NCBI RefSeq assembly: GCF_017877135.1
Contig: NZ_JAGIPH010000001.1
Span: 1,426,001-1,490,000 of the forward strand
DNA from: Neorhizobium galegae
GTDB taxonomy: Bacteria; Pseudomonadota; Alphaproteobacteria; Rhizobiales; Rhizobiaceae
DNA length: 64,000 nt
Direction of reading: 5' to 3'
Shown here: positions 36,120 to 46,096 of the stretch, piece by piece
Numbering within the stretch: position 1 is the first letter of the stretch
Layout: every line of letters starts with the position of its first letter
Notes under the pieces: model-generated
Seen by the model: the letters and a program-made list of their open reading frames with translations, nothing else
Databases searched by the model: none
What the model was told of the DNA's origin: nothing
Translations under genes and position numbers: made by a program

Positions 36120-36878
36120 ATGGACCAGCCCGTGTCCCCCACCACCGAGCCGCCCCGCCAGCGTCCGAACCTGCCTGCCTGGACGCTGACCGTCATGGAT
36201 GCCTTCGATCTGTCGCCCTACATGCGCCGCGTGCTTCTGGCGCCGGAACGGATCGAGGAATTCACCTACAGGCCGGGCCAGGACATCGTCTTCTTCCTGC
36301 CGCTGGGCAATGGTGAAACCGGCCGCCGTCATTACACCATTCGCGCGCTCGACCGGACGACCGGCACAATCGCGGTGGACTTCGTGATGCATGGCGATAC
36401 CGTCGGCCCGCGCTTTGCCCGCTCGGCCAAGGCCGGCGACACGGTGGAGGTGAAGGGACCGCGCGGGCGCATCGTGTTCAACGACAAGGCCGACTGGCAT
36501 CTGATGACCGGTGACGAAACCTGCATTCCGGGCATTCTGCACATTCTGGAAACCATGCCCGCAAACGCGCGCGCCTTCGCCTTCATCGAAGTTCCGGGCG
36601 AAAGCTGGCGGCAACCGGTGGTGACCTCGGGCCAGGCCGTGCTGGAATGGATTTATCGCGGGGATATTCCAGCGGGCCCAAGCACTGTCATGCTGGACCG
36701 CATCAAGGCCTTCGCGCTGCCGGACGGCCACGGCCAGGCGCTGATCATCGGCGAGACCAGCAATGTGCGCGCCCAGCGGCATCACCTGATCGAACGCGGG
36801 CTTTCCCGCCCGCAGATTGCGTCCGAAGGATACTGGCGGCCGGGCCGCAACGGCGGCCACGACCACGTGGACGACTGA
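36120..36878 (+). CDS. siderophore-interacting protein (FAD-dependent ferric reductase)
   Basis: The 252-residue cytosolic flavoprotein of the ViuB/YqjH family reduces ferric siderophores to release iron. The FAD-binding barrel shows RRVLLAPERIEEF, RRHYTIRALD and KGPRGRIVF; the NAD(P)H-type domain has LMTGDETCIPGILHILETMP; and the family ends with EGYWRPGRNGGHDH. No siderophore biosynthesis or transport gene is adjacent. The leader (36005-36119) has a palindromic GCGGCTGATGCCGC but no Fur/RirA/Irr box I could recognise. Confidence 0.9.
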   Translation: MDQPVSPTTEPPRQRPNLPAWTLTVMDAFDLSPYMRRVLLAPERIEEFTYRPGQDIVFFLPLGNGETGRRHYTIRALDRTTGTIAVDFVMHGDTVGPRFARSAKAGDTVEVKGPRGRIVFNDKADWHLMTGDETCIPGILHILETMPANARAFAFIEVPGESWRQPVVTSGQAVLEWIYRGDIPAGPSTVMLDRIKAFALPDGHGQALIIGETSNVRAQRHHLIERGLSRPQIASEGYWRPGRNGGHDHVDD

Positions 36879-36955
36879 TCGCCGCACGGCATTTGGAGGA
36901 TATCGGCCCGAGGCAGGATCAGGACATAGCGGGCCGGTTGGTCAAGCGGGACACG

Positions 36956-38692
36956 CTAGAAAAGCGCGTCCTCAAGGTCGTCGTCGCTGAGTGGCGTGAC
37001 GGGCTCCTCCGGCGCAAGCTCGGTGCCCAGCACATGGGCATGCAGTTCCCGTTCGCTTGCCATCGTATAGATCTGCGCGATCTGAGGCCCGATGGCTGCA
37101 AGCGCCGCGTCAAGACCCGCCGCCGACAGATCCTGGCGCGGATCGACGGCGATATCGTCGGCGCAAGCGCTGAGGATGGCGCCGAGTTCGGCATGGAAGT
37201 CCAGACGCTTGAGCGACGCATTCATGGCATTGACGCCGGCGCGACCTTCCTCGGCCATGACCTTCAGATCCGCATCCATGCTGTCGCCGACGGCGCGGAT
37301 GCGGGCAAGCGCCCGTTCCAGCCGGACATCGAGATTCTCTTCATCCGACAGTGCCTGCGGATCGTTGAGCAGCTGTTGTGCCGCGTTTTCGAGGACATGC
37401 AGCTCCGCGAGGATCTTTTCCGCCGCCTCGTCCAGATGACCGGCAAAGACGCGCAGTTCGGCGGTGACGACATTAATCGCCTTGCCCGCTTCGCCGATCT
37501 TGCCGCAGCGCAGGTTTGTGTTGAGCGCCATGTAGTGAATGTCGCCGCGCACCACCTGGACCAGGCTGATCCCGTCCAGGAGATCGCGGACCGTGCCGAC
37601 AGTGGTGCGGCTGAGATTGGAGGCGGCCTGCGCCACCAGATCGATTTCCGCCACCGCCTCGCGGGCTTCCGAAACGCCCTGCTCCAGTTCACGCAATGCA
37701 TGGGTCGACTGGCCATCCCCCTCGCCCATCATCGACTGCTGGATCTGGGTAATCTCCAGAAGATCCTCGCGAAAGCTTTCGATCGTCTCGACGATCTTCC
37801 TGGTGTCGCGGTCGAAATCACCGCGCGTCTGGTCCAGCTGCAACGACACCAGCTGGCGGATGATCGCAGACAGACGCTCGCGGTCCTCGCCCGTGAGCGA
37901 CGCCGCCTGCGGCGTTGCGAGATAGTCCTCCAGGATCTCGAAGCTCGTCTGGCAGTGTTCGACACGCTGGCGGGTAATATCGCCGATCTGCATGGCAGAC
38001 AAAGTGGAGGCAAGCTTGTTCTGGATACCGCGCGCGATGATGCGAACCTTGTCAGCCCGCTCCGCCAGATGCCGGCGCTGATCGCGGATCTGGTCGACGC
38101 CGGTGGAAAGGCTGGCCACGATTTTCGGCACCGTCTGGCCATAGCGCAAGAGAATGGCGTCACCCTTGACGATGACGGGCGCAAGGCCCTCGCCGAGATC
38201 GCGCAGTTTGTCGGAAAAATTGTTGACCTGCTGGGCACCCTCCTGGATGCGCTGAAGGATCTCTTCGGCAAAGCCGGCGAAATCGTCGATGCCGGCGCCG
38301 GTGATCTTGGCGGTCACGGCAAAAGTGCGCAGGTAGCGCAGCGTTTCCTGCATGCTGCTGACATGGGGGCGCAGAACGCGCTCGGTGGAGGAGATTTCCC
38401 GAAAGCGGACCTGGCGCTCTCCTTCGGCAGCCGTCAGCTGCGACAGCGCCGCGACCGTGGTGTTGAGCTCGCCCATGGTGGCTTTCGCCGTCCCCTCGTC
38501 CAGCGATCCGGTGAGATTATCGAGGGAGGCGATCATCTTGTTGAGGATGTCGAGAACGGACAAAAGCACGCCGCCGCCGTCCAGGAAGCGCTGCTCGATG
38601 CGCGAGCGCGCGTCCTCCATGCGATCAACGGTATGCCGGACGCTGTTGCCGCCAAGGATCGAGAGCTGTTTCGCCGCTGCTGACAATGCCAT
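36956..38692 (-). CDS. soluble chemoreceptor-like coiled-coil protein with degenerate signalling tip
   Basis: The 578-residue protein has no membrane segment and no sensor domain and is nearly all helical with heptad-like spacing. Around residues 375-425, ISLVQVVRGDIHYMALN followed by TNLRCGKIGEAGKAINVV aligns without gaps to the hairpin tip of the three receptors in this island ([14 protein letters not shown], then [18 protein letters not shown]). The ALN, GE-x-GK and VV positions are kept, while residues used for CheA/CheW contact are altered (E to R, R to K). The C-terminus is acidic (SDDDLEDALF). It is divergent from the che operon. It may be an array component or decoy; related rhizobial proteins are simply called chemotaxis proteins. 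Confidence 0.7.
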   Translation of the reverse strand: MALSAAAKQLSILGGNSVRHTVDRMEDARSRIEQRFLDGGGVLLSVLDILNKMIASLDNLTGSLDEGTAKATMGELNTTVAALSQLTAAEGERQVRFREISSTERVLRPHVSSMQETLRYLRTFAVTAKITGAGIDDFAGFAEEILQRIQEGAQQVNNFSDKLRDLGEGLAPVIVKGDAILLRYGQTVPKIVASLSTGVDQIRDQRRHLAERADKVRIIARGIQNKLASTLSAMQIGDITRQRVEHCQTSFEILEDYLATPQAASLTGEDRERLSAIIRQLVSLQLDQTRGDFDRDTRKIVETIESFREDLLEITQIQQSMMGEGDGQSTHALRELEQGVSEAREAVAEIDLVAQAASNLSRTTVGTVRDLLDGISLVQVVRGDIHYMALNTNLRCGKIGEAGKAINVVTAELRVFAGHLDEAAEKILAELHVLENAAQQLLNDPQALSDEENLDVRLERALARIRAVGDSMDADLKVMAEEGRAGVNAMNASLKRLDFHAELGAILSACADDIAVDPRQDLSAAGLDAALAAIGPQIAQIYTMASERELHAHVLGTELAPEEPVTPLSDDDLEDALF

Positions 38693-38994
38693 TACACCCT
38701 TAAATCATCACCGAAGAATTGCACGCACCGCAGTCCTTGGAACCTGCGTCAGGCAGCCGATGAGCCGCCTGTATTGCGACGCGTAACCTGTTGTGATGCC
38801 TCAACGTTAACAGGCAAAAAACCGAGGTTCACTTTCGGGGCGAGTGGTTAATTTTCCTGAGTGCCCGCACGCGGGAACCCATGATGATTCCTTCCACATC
38901 ATAACTCATACTTGGGAATTAGGGGTTCGTTAATCGGCCGGGAGGAGCTTTCGGGAGCAATGCGTCGCGCTTTATACAAATTGGAGGAGCCTTG
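38693..38994. promoter_or_regulatory. divergent promoter region of the chemosensory island
   Basis: These 302 bases separate the receptor-like gene from the STAS gene and must carry both promoters. The region is AT-richer than the surroundings, with several TTAA tetramers (near 38806, 38850 and 38930) and a strong GGAGGA ribosome binding site at 38983 for the STAS gene. Confidence 0.5.
38919..38933 (+). promoter_or_regulatory. possible CtrA box before the che operon
   Basis: TTAG-GGGTTCG-TTAA matches the alphaproteobacterial CtrA consensus TTAA-N7-TTAA with one mismatch, about 62 bases before the STAS gene start. CtrA controls motility and chemotaxis genes in many alphaproteobacteria; binding here is not shown. 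Confidence 0.3.
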
Positions 38995-39324
38995 ATGCTT
39001 TCCACCCCGTCTGCCTCCTTTACGATCACCCTTCCCGACACGCTGACGATCAGAAGCATCGCGTCCGTGCGGGACGATTTACTGCAAGCCATTCAAGACC
39101 AAGACACCGTCATCGTCCAGGTGCCGGCCGATGCGCAGGCAGATCTGAGCTTTCTGCAGCTGATCGAGTCGGCGCGCATCTATGCCGGCACTGCCGGCAA
39201 GCGGCTGGCCCTGGAAAGCCCCGTCGAGGGACGGCTCCTTTCGCTTTTGCAAAGGGCCGGATTTGCCGAGGACATGTCCGCGGACGATGCCGGTTTCTGG
39301 TTACATCAAGGGGAAATTCAATGA
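38995..39324 (+). CDS. STAS domain protein of the che operon
   Basis: A 109-residue single-domain protein starting at ATG 38995 (TTG at 38992 is an alternative) after GGAGGA. The STAS fold of anti-sigma-factor antagonists is suggested by ITLPDTLTIRSIASVRDDLLQAI, TVIVQVPADAQADLSFLQLIESARIYA and the final LLSLLQRAGFAEDM. The position of the usual phosphorylated serine (after the conserved D) reads D-L-S-F-L, so a serine is present but the usual motif is loose. Its stop overlaps the cheY start (ATGA). It is the first gene of the operon and may tie the che system to a partner-switch regulator. Confidence 0.75.
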   Translation: MLSTPSASFTITLPDTLTIRSIASVRDDLLQAIQDQDTVIVQVPADAQADLSFLQLIESARIYAGTAGKRLALESPVEGRLLSLLQRAGFAEDMSADDAGFWLHQGEIQ

Positions 39325-39689
39325 CTGCCAGCATCCTCACCGTGGATGATTCCGCCAGTATCCGTCTTACCACGCGCGTGGCCCTCTCCAACGCCGGTTA
39401 CCAGGTGACCGAAGCGGTGGACGGCAATGACGGCATCGCCAAGCTGAAGGGCGGACAATACGATCTGATCGTCACCGACCTCAACATGCCGGGCATGGAC
39501 GGACTGACGATGATCCGCGAGCTGCGCAAGCTGCCGGCCCATATGGGCGTTCCCGTCATTTTCCTCACCACCGAATCCGATGCCGCCATCAAGCAGCAGG
39601 CCAAGGCCGCCGGCGCCACCGGCTGGCTGACCAAGCCTTTCGATCCGGAAAGCCTGGTAAAGATTGTCAGAAAGGTCCTTGGCCGATGA
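39321..39689 (+). CDS. cheY: CheY-like single-domain response regulator
   Basis: A 122-residue receiver domain without output domain. The acidic pocket D9/D10, the phospho-acceptor D53 (IVTDLNMPG), T83/T84 and K105 (WLTKPFDP) are all present. It is presumably phosphorylated by the CheA encoded directly downstream. It overlaps the STAS gene before it and cheA after it (ATGA overlaps), so stoichiometric production is expected. Whether it acts on a flagellar motor or on another output is unknown; no flagellar gene is in the window. Confidence 0.93.
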   Translation: MTASILTVDDSASIRLTTRVALSNAGYQVTEAVDGNDGIAKLKGGQYDLIVTDLNMPGMDGLTMIRELRKLPAHMGVPVIFLTTESDAAIKQQAKAAGATGWLTKPFDPESLVKIVRKVLGR

Positions 39690-41737
39690 GTTTCCCAGAT
39701 CCGATAGCCGTTTTCAGAACCGAGGCGGCCGAGCTGCTTGAGCAGATAGAGACCGGTCTACTGGATCTGAACCACGACCTGGCCGACAAGGAACAGGTGG
39801 ACGCGGTGTTCCGCGGCCTGCACACGTTGAAGGGCTCCGGCGCCATGTTCGGCTTCGAGGCCCTTGCCGCGTTTACCCATCATTGCGAAACCGCCTTTGA
39901 CCAGGTGCGCAAGGGCATCGTGCCGGCAACCCATGATCTGGTGACGGCCGTTCTCGGCGCCACCGACCACATGCGCGCGCTCATTGAAACGCCGAACGGC
40001 GATCACGAGGCGGCAAGCGAGGTCCTGCTGGCCGGTCTTCGCGCTGCCGTCGCCGCCGCTGCCGACCCCTCGCAGACGCCTGCGGCGGCCGCACCGGCAA
40101 AGCCGCAGGACGTAGGCTACCGCATCCGCTTCAGCCTTCCGGCCAATGCCATGGCCAATGGCACCAATCCGCTCGGCCTTCTCGACGAGCTTGCCGAACT
40201 CGGCACCTGCCGCATTCGCGCCGACAAATCCGACATCCCTTCCCTCGACCTCATCGTTGCAAGCGATCTGCATGTCCGCTGGGACGTGGAACTGCTGACC
40301 GACCAGCCCCGCTCGGCCATCGAGGACGTGTTCATCTTCGTGATGGATGAAATGCAGCTGGACATCGCGGCGCTCTCGCCAAACCCGGCTGCGGCGCCGG
40401 CGGCAGTGCCCGCGGTCGCGGCTCCCGTATCGTCCGCGACCCCCGCACCCGTTGTTGCAGCGCCCACGCCGGCACCGGCCCTCGCGTCTGCTCCGGCACC
40501 AGCACCGGCAACTGCACCGGTCCCGGCCGAAACGCGCCAGAACGAGACCAAGCAGGCCAAATCGGCTGAAAACGTCCGCGTGCCCGCCGAGCGCCTCGAC
40601 GAGCTGATGGACCGCGTCGGTGAACTGGTGATTGCCCAGTCGCGCCTCAGCCAGCTGGCCAATTCCAGCGCCGACCTGCAGCTGCGCGCCGTCTCGGAAG
40701 ATGTCGAGCGCCTGTCGGGCGAGTTGCGCGACACGATGATGGTGCTGCGCATGGTGCCGGTTGCGCATCTCTTCAGCCGCTTCCGCCGCCTCGTGCATGA
40801 TCTCGCCATCGAAACCGGCAAGAAGATCGAACTGATCACCGAAGGCGAAACCACCGAAGTCGACAAGAGCGTGGTCGAACGCCTGGCCGATCCGCTGGTG
40901 CACCTGGTGCGCAATTCCTGCGACCACGGACTGGAGACGCCGGAAGAACGAATTGCCGCCGGCAAGCCGGCCGCCGGCCGCATCTATCTCACCGCCCGCC
41001 AGCAGGCCGGCGAGGTGATCATCACCATCCGCGACGACGGGCGCGGCATCAACCGCGAACGCGTGCGCGCCAAGGCGGAAGCCTCCGGCCTCATTGCTTC
41101 CAACGCCACCCTCAGCGACCAGGAGCTTTTGCAGCTGATCTTCCAGCCGGGTTTCTCGACCGCCCAGCAGGTGACGAACCTGTCGGGCCGCGGCGTCGGC
41201 ATGGACGTGGTGAAACGCACGATCGACGCGCTGCGCGGCACGATCAATGTCGCCAGCCAGAACGGCGAAGGCTCCAACATCTCGCTCGCTATCCCGCTCA
41301 CGCTTGCCATCATCGACGGTCTTCTGGTGCGCGTCGGCAATGGCCGCTACGTCATTCCGCTCTCGGCCGTGGAAGAGTGCCTGGAACTGTCGCTCGATGA
41401 GGACATGCGCTCGCGCGGTCGCTCCTTCATCTCGCTGCGCGATAGCCTGGTTCCCTTCATCCGCCTGCGTGATCTCTTCCGCACCGGGACCAAGCCGGAC
41501 CCCTTCCAGAAAGTCGTCGTCATTTCCACCGGCGCCGAGCGGGTGGGCCTCGTCGTCGACCAGATCATCGGCGACCACCAGACCGTCATCAAGGGCATGT
41601 CGAAGCTGCACCATGACGTGGCGACCTTCTCGGGCGCCACGATCCTTGGCGACGGTGGCGTCGCCCTTATTCTCGACGTCGGCCATCTGGTCGCCGCAGG
41701 CCAGCAACAGGAGGCGCAGTTGCGCGCTGCAGGATGA
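39686..41737 (+). CDS. cheA: chemotaxis histidine kinase CheA
   Basis: The 683-residue protein has an Hpt domain with phospho-accepting H46 (RGLHTLKGSGAMFGFEAL). A middle region follows, then a long Ala/Pro-rich linker (about residues 230-285), a dimerisation domain starting VRVPAERLDELMDRVGELVIAQSRL, an HATPase domain with VHLVRNSCDHGLE, RDDGRGI and GRGVGMDVVK, and a C-terminal CheW-like domain (from about 545). The middle region (about 130-225) could be a P2-like CheY-binding domain but is not obvious. It overlaps cheY and cheW by four bases each. It is complete and should be catalytically active. Confidence 0.95.
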   Translation: MSFPDPIAVFRTEAAELLEQIETGLLDLNHDLADKEQVDAVFRGLHTLKGSGAMFGFEALAAFTHHCETAFDQVRKGIVPATHDLVTAVLGATDHMRALIETPNGDHEAASEVLLAGLRAAVAAAADPSQTPAAAAPAKPQDVGYRIRFSLPANAMANGTNPLGLLDELAELGTCRIRADKSDIPSLDLIVASDLHVRWDVELLTDQPRSAIEDVFIFVMDEMQLDIAALSPNPAAAPAAVPAVAAPVSSATPAPVVAAPTPAPALASAPAPAPATAPVPAETRQNETKQAKSAENVRVPAERLDELMDRVGELVIAQSRLSQLANSSADLQLRAVSEDVERLSGELRDTMMVLRMVPVAHLFSRFRRLVHDLAIETGKKIELITEGETTEVDKSVVERLADPLVHLVRNSCDHGLETPEERIAAGKPAAGRIYLTARQQAGEVIITIRDDGRGINRERVRAKAEASGLIASNATLSDQELLQLIFQPGFSTAQQVTNLSGRGVGMDVVKRTIDALRGTINVASQNGEGSNISLAIPLTLAIIDGLLVRVGNGRYVIPLSAVEECLELSLDEDMRSRGRSFISLRDSLVPFIRLRDLFRTGTKPDPFQKVVVISTGAERVGLVVDQIIGDHQTVIKGMSKLHHDVATFSGATILGDGGVALILDVGHLVAAGQQQEAQLRAAG

Positions 41738-42249
41738 GCCAAGCACAGAGAAACTTAGCCGAGGACCTTTGGAACGGCCGCGAAGAGGTGGAGGTCCTGA
41801 CCTTCGACATCGCCGGCGAAATGTTCGCGCTTGAGGCCGTCAAGGTTCAGGAAATCCTCGATCTCCTGCCGGAAACCACCGTGCCCGGCGCAAAACCCTT
41901 CGTCGGCAGCGTCATCAATTTTCGCGGCAAGGTCATTCCGCTCGCCGATATCCGGCTGGCCTTCGGCATGGAGGCCACCAAGCCGACAATCGACAGCCGC
42001 ATCATCGTGATCGAGCTGGATATCGATGACGAACCGACGCTGACCGGTATCCGCACCGACAAGGTCAACGAGGTCACGACCCTGATGAAGGCGGCTGGCG
42101 AGCCACCGCCGAGCGTCGGCATGCGCTGGCGGCCGGATTTCATCGACTGCCTGGTGCGGCGCGGCGGCGAATTCATCATCATTCCCAACCTGCACACCAT
42201 TTTTTCGGCACAGCAAGAGCGAATGCCCAACCAACCGCTGCAAGCCTAG
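41734..42249 (+). CDS. cheW: chemotaxis coupling protein CheW (first copy)
   Basis: The 171-residue adaptor links receptors and CheA. It has the CheW beta-barrel pattern: VLTFDIAGEMFALEAVKVQEIL, TVPGAKPFVGSVINFRGKVIPLADIRLAF and IIVIELDIDDE. A C-terminal extension IPNLHTIFSAQQ is usual. It overlaps the cheA stop and precedes the first receptor gene by 21 bases. A second, divergent cheW lies after the receptors. Confidence 0.93.
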   Translation: MSQAQRNLAEDLWNGREEVEVLTFDIAGEMFALEAVKVQEILDLLPETTVPGAKPFVGSVINFRGKVIPLADIRLAFGMEATKPTIDSRIIVIELDIDDEPTLTGIRTDKVNEVTTLMKAAGEPPPSVGMRWRPDFIDCLVRRGGEFIIIPNLHTIFSAQQERMPNQPLQA

Positions 42250-42270
42250 GCCGGCACAGGAGATTTCATC

Positions 42271-43950
42271 ATGCGCGCTTCCATCAAGTTAAAGCTCACC
42301 GTGGCCTTCGGCTTCGTCATCCTTCTTCTGCTGGCAGTCGCCGGCCTCGGCGTCTACAGCCTCGGAAGCCTCAACGATGAGCTGGAAAATGTGGTGGAAG
42401 GCCCGGCTGCCCGGCTGAAGCTTGCACAGGACCTCAGCAATCTTCAGCTGGAACAGATCCGCCAGCAGAAGAACATGCTCTTGGCCACCAATGCATCGGC
42501 CGCGCGCGACTATACCAGCAAGCTTGACCAGGCACGCGCCGAATTCGATCGCGAATTCAATGAGGTTCAGGCCAAGGCCACTCAGGAGGGCCGGGCGATC
42601 TGGAGCAAGCTGCAGGGCCTCACCGCCGATTACCGCCGCCAGGACGACCAGATCCGCAGCCTGCTGATGGGCGGCGACCAGCCGGCCGCCCTCAAGATCT
42701 CCACGACGGAAAATCGCGCCACCGCCGGCGAGATCGACAAGGTCCTCGAGGACGTGGTGACGCTGGAAACCAAGCGCCTGCATGACTCCAAGCAGGGCGC
42801 CTATGAAGATTATCTCCAGACCCGCATGATCATGCTGTCGGTTGCCGGCTTTGCCCTTCTGGTGGCCGTTGGCGCAGCGCTCTGGATCGCCGTGTCGATC
42901 AACCGCGGCCTGCGCAACGCAACGAACGCCGTGCAGAGTGTTGCGGAAGGCGATCTGACCAAGCTTGTCACCATCACCACAAGGGACGAAATCGGTGACC
43001 TGCTCGGCTATGTCAACACCATGATCGAGCGCCTGCGCGGCGTCGTCGGCGATGCGCTTTCGGCCTCCGACAACGTCTCGTCGGGCAGCCAGGAACTGTC
43101 GGCCAGCTCCGAGCAGCTGTCGCAGGGTGCGACGGAACAGGCATCAGCCGCTGAAGAAGCCTCCGCTTCGATGGAACAGATGGCCGCCAACATCAAGCAG
43201 AACGCCGATAATGCCGCCCAGACGGAAAAGATCGCCCGCCAGTCCTCGCGCGATGCCGAAGCCTCCGGCCAGGCAGTCTCCCGCGCCGTCGGCGCCATGC
43301 GCACGATTGCCGAAAAGATCTCCATCGTGCAGGAAATCGCCCGCCAGACCGACCTTCTGGCATTGAATGCCGCCGTTGAAGCGGCCCGCGCCGGTGAACA
43401 CGGCAAGGGCTTTGCCGTCGTTGCCTCGGAAGTGCGAAAGCTTGCCGAGCGCAGCCAGGCGGCCGCCGCCGAAATCTCCGCCCTCTCGGGCGATACGGTC
43501 CAGGTAGCCACCGATGCCGGCGAGATGCTGAGCCGGCTGGTGCCCGACATCCAGAAGACGGCAGAACTGATTTCCGAAATCTCGGCGGCCTGCCGCGAGC
43601 AGGATATCGGGGCCTCGCAGATCAACGAGGCGATCCAGCAGCTCGACAAGGTCACCCAGCAGAATGCCGGGGCCTCCGAACAGATGTCGGCAACATCCGA
43701 AGAGCTTGCCGCCCAGGCCGAGGAACTGCAGGCCTCCATCGCCTTCTTCCGCGTGGAAAACGGCCACAAGGCCGCCGCCCGCCCGGCGGCCCCGCAGCGG
43801 GCTACCCCCACCCATCGCGCTCAACCACAGCAGAAGCGCCAGAGCCAGCAATCGGTTGCGGCCCAGCAGGCCCGCGTGAAGGGCTTTGCGCTGGATATGT
43901 CGATGGGTGGCCCGGACGACGACGACCACGATTTTCGCCAGAGCGCCTGA
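42271..43950 (+). CDS. methyl-accepting chemotaxis protein 1 (4HB sensor, one HAMP)
   Basis: 559-residue transmembrane receptor: TM1 about residues 9-31, a periplasmic four-helix-bundle-like sensor domain to about 185, TM2 about 187-207, one HAMP ([22 protein letters not shown] to [11 protein letters not shown]) and a signalling domain with the tip [22 protein letters not shown]. The tail is Ala/Gln-rich and ends in [19 protein letters not shown]. The ligand is unknown. The signalling domain is almost identical to those of the next two receptors, while the sensor domains differ. The usual NWETF-type CheR pentapeptide is absent. Confidence 0.92.
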   Translation: MRASIKLKLTVAFGFVILLLLAVAGLGVYSLGSLNDELENVVEGPAARLKLAQDLSNLQLEQIRQQKNMLLATNASAARDYTSKLDQARAEFDREFNEVQAKATQEGRAIWSKLQGLTADYRRQDDQIRSLLMGGDQPAALKISTTENRATAGEIDKVLEDVVTLETKRLHDSKQGAYEDYLQTRMIMLSVAGFALLVAVGAALWIAVSINRGLRNATNAVQSVAEGDLTKLVTITTRDEIGDLLGYVNTMIERLRGVVGDALSASDNVSSGSQELSASSEQLSQGATEQASAAEEASASMEQMAANIKQNADNAAQTEKIARQSSRDAEASGQAVSRAVGAMRTIAEKISIVQEIARQTDLLALNAAVEAARAGEHGKGFAVVASEVRKLAERSQAAAAEISALSGDTVQVATDAGEMLSRLVPDIQKTAELISEISAACREQDIGASQINEAIQQLDKVTQQNAGASEQMSATSEELAAQAEELQASIAFFRVENGHKAAARPAAPQRATPTHRAQPQQKRQSQQSVAAQQARVKGFALDMSMGGPDDDDHDFRQSA

Positions 43951-44039
43951 GGGCGCTCTGGCAAAGAGGACTACCGCCGAAACCTCCGGATGTTGCCCGG
44001 GAATTTGAGCGGCCACAGACTTCATGAGGAAACGCTGTC

Positions 44040-45941
44040 ATGCGGATGACCATCAAGACCAAGCTCACGGCTGCATTTGCCCTCCTGTTGTCGCTGATGG
44101 CGGCCATGGGTGCCTATGGACTCTATGCTATCGATGATGCCGGCGAGACCCTCCATCATACACTGGCCGGCCCCGTGGCGCGTCAGGCCAATGCCATGAC
44201 CATGGTCAGCCTGCAGCTGAAGCTCGGCCGGGCCCAGCTGGAACTGATCGAGGCGCAAAGCGCCGAGGACGCAGCCCAGCTGATACGCACGGCCGACGAC
44301 TTGCGCGAGCAGCTTGTAAAATCGGCCGAATGGGCCGTGGATGCCGCAGAAACGGAGGCCGGCAAGAAGGCCTATGCCGATATCATCCTCCTCCTGCGCG
44401 ATGGCGCGCGCATCGACGAGCAGATCCGGGCGCTGGTCAGGGCCGGCGATTCGGCAGGCGCCCTCAAGCTCGCCAAGGGCCCCAATGACGCCCTGATGGA
44501 CAAGGTCGAGGCTCTGATCGACGGACGCCTTGCCAACAATCGCAGCCAGATGCAGGAGGCGGAAGCCCATGCGGTTGAAACGCGCGCCACGACCCAGATC
44601 GTGGTCGGCATTGCCCTTGCCGTCGCCTTGCTCTCCGGCCTCATTTGCGCCGTCCTCATCCTGCGCGGTATCGGCCGCGGCCTGCGGTCCCTGCAGGAGG
44701 CAACGAGTGCTGTTGCCCTGGGCGACCTCGACCAGGAGATCCGGGTTTCCGGCAATGACGAAATCAAGGACGTGGTCGACACGGTCAACCGCATGGCAGC
44801 CAATCTGCGCCAGACGGCAGGGGTTGCCAGCCGCGTGGCGCTCGGCGACATCAAGGTGTCGGTCACGCCGCTCTCCGACAAGGACACGCTTGGCCATGCC
44901 ATGCAGGACATGGTGGCCTATCTCAGCGTGACGGCAAACCTGGCCGAGAGCATTTCCGCCGGTGACCTGACGGTCGAAGCCCGTCGTCAGTCCAAGGACG
45001 ACGTTCTCGGCACGGCGCTGGAATCCATGGTTCAGCGTCTGCGTGGCGTCGTCGGCGACGCATTGTCGGCGTCCGACAATGTCTCGTCGGGCAGCCAGGA
45101 GCTTTCGGCGGGTGCCGAGCAGCTGTCTCAGGGCTCGACCGAACAGGCGGCAGCCGCCGAACAGGCCTCCGCCTCGATGGAGGAGATGGCCGCCAACATC
45201 AAGCAGAACGCCGATAACGCCGCCCAGACGGAAAAGATCGCCCGGCAGTCCTCGCGCGATGCCGAAGCCTCCGGCCAGGCGGTCTCCCGCGCCGTCGGCG
45301 CCATGCGCACGATCGCCGAAAAGATCTCCATCGTCCAGGAAATCGCGCGCCAGACCGACCTTCTGGCATTGAATGCCGCCGTTGAAGCCGCCCGCGCCGG
45401 TGAACACGGCAAGGGCTTTGCCGTGGTTGCCTCGGAAGTGAGAAAGCTTGCCGAACGCAGCCAGGCGGCAGCCGCCGAAATCTCCTCGCTCTCCGGCAGC
45501 ACCGTCCAGGTGGCAACCGATGCCGGCGAAATGCTGAACCGGCTGGTGCCCGATATCCAGAAAACCGCGGAACTCGTGTCTGAAATCTCGGCGGCCTGCC
45601 GCGAGCAGGATATCGGCGCCTCGCAGATCAACGAGGCGATCCAGCAGCTCGACAAGGTCATCCAGCAGAATGCCGGCGCGTCTGAGGAAATGTCCTCCAC
45701 GTCGGAGGAACTGGCGGCACAGGCCGAGGAACTGCAGGCCTCCATCGCCTTCTTCCGCGTCGATCGGGCCCCGACCGCGCACCGGACGGCGGCAGCACCG
45801 GCACCCCGGACAGCGGGCAAGGCCGCAGCGGTGAAACGGCAGACAGTTTCGGCCCAGCTTTCACGCGCAAAAGGCTTTGTCCTCGACATGTCGGGCGGCG
45901 GGCCGGACGAGGAAGACCAGGATTTCAGGCAGATGGCTTAA
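44040..45941 (+). CDS. methyl-accepting chemotaxis protein 2 (three tandem HAMP units)
   Basis: 633-residue receptor with TM1 at about residues 9-30, a helical periplasmic domain rich in Ala/Glu, and TM2 at about 186-212. Three consecutive HAMP-like units follow, marked by [24 protein letters not shown] and [12 protein letters not shown], each with its DE/DDxLG segment. The signalling domain is nearly identical to that of MCP1 from [20 protein letters not shown] onward, and the tail ends in [19 protein letters not shown]. The extra HAMP units lengthen the cytoplasmic stalk compared with MCP1. The ligand is unknown. Confidence 0.92.
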   Translation: MRMTIKTKLTAAFALLLSLMAAMGAYGLYAIDDAGETLHHTLAGPVARQANAMTMVSLQLKLGRAQLELIEAQSAEDAAQLIRTADDLREQLVKSAEWAVDAAETEAGKKAYADIILLLRDGARIDEQIRALVRAGDSAGALKLAKGPNDALMDKVEALIDGRLANNRSQMQEAEAHAVETRATTQIVVGIALAVALLSGLICAVLILRGIGRGLRSLQEATSAVALGDLDQEIRVSGNDEIKDVVDTVNRMAANLRQTAGVASRVALGDIKVSVTPLSDKDTLGHAMQDMVAYLSVTANLAESISAGDLTVEARRQSKDDVLGTALESMVQRLRGVVGDALSASDNVSSGSQELSAGAEQLSQGSTEQAAAAEQASASMEEMAANIKQNADNAAQTEKIARQSSRDAEASGQAVSRAVGAMRTIAEKISIVQEIARQTDLLALNAAVEAARAGEHGKGFAVVASEVRKLAERSQAAAAEISSLSGSTVQVATDAGEMLNRLVPDIQKTAELVSEISAACREQDIGASQINEAIQQLDKVIQQNAGASEEMSSTSEELAAQAEELQASIAFFRVDRAPTAHRTAAAPAPRTAGKAAAVKRQTVSAQLSRAKGFVLDMSGGGPDEEDQDFRQMA

Positions 45942-46096
45942 CCGTTGCTTTCACAATTCCGGCTAAACTGAGCAAATTCAAGCGGCCCGATGCAGGGGCC
46001 GCATCATACCGGTCAACCGGTGCGCACAAGGGTGAATGTCATCGTTCCTGGTGCGGAAAGTTGAAGTAAAATCTCTCTTTCCTGTGGGACATAACC

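Noticed and set aside
36647..38683. 678-codon plus-strand frame opposite the receptor-like gene
   Set aside because: The minus-strand protein has a coherent coiled-coil structure and a receptor-tip alignment; the plus-strand frame overlaps the siderophore-interacting gene and has no family features.
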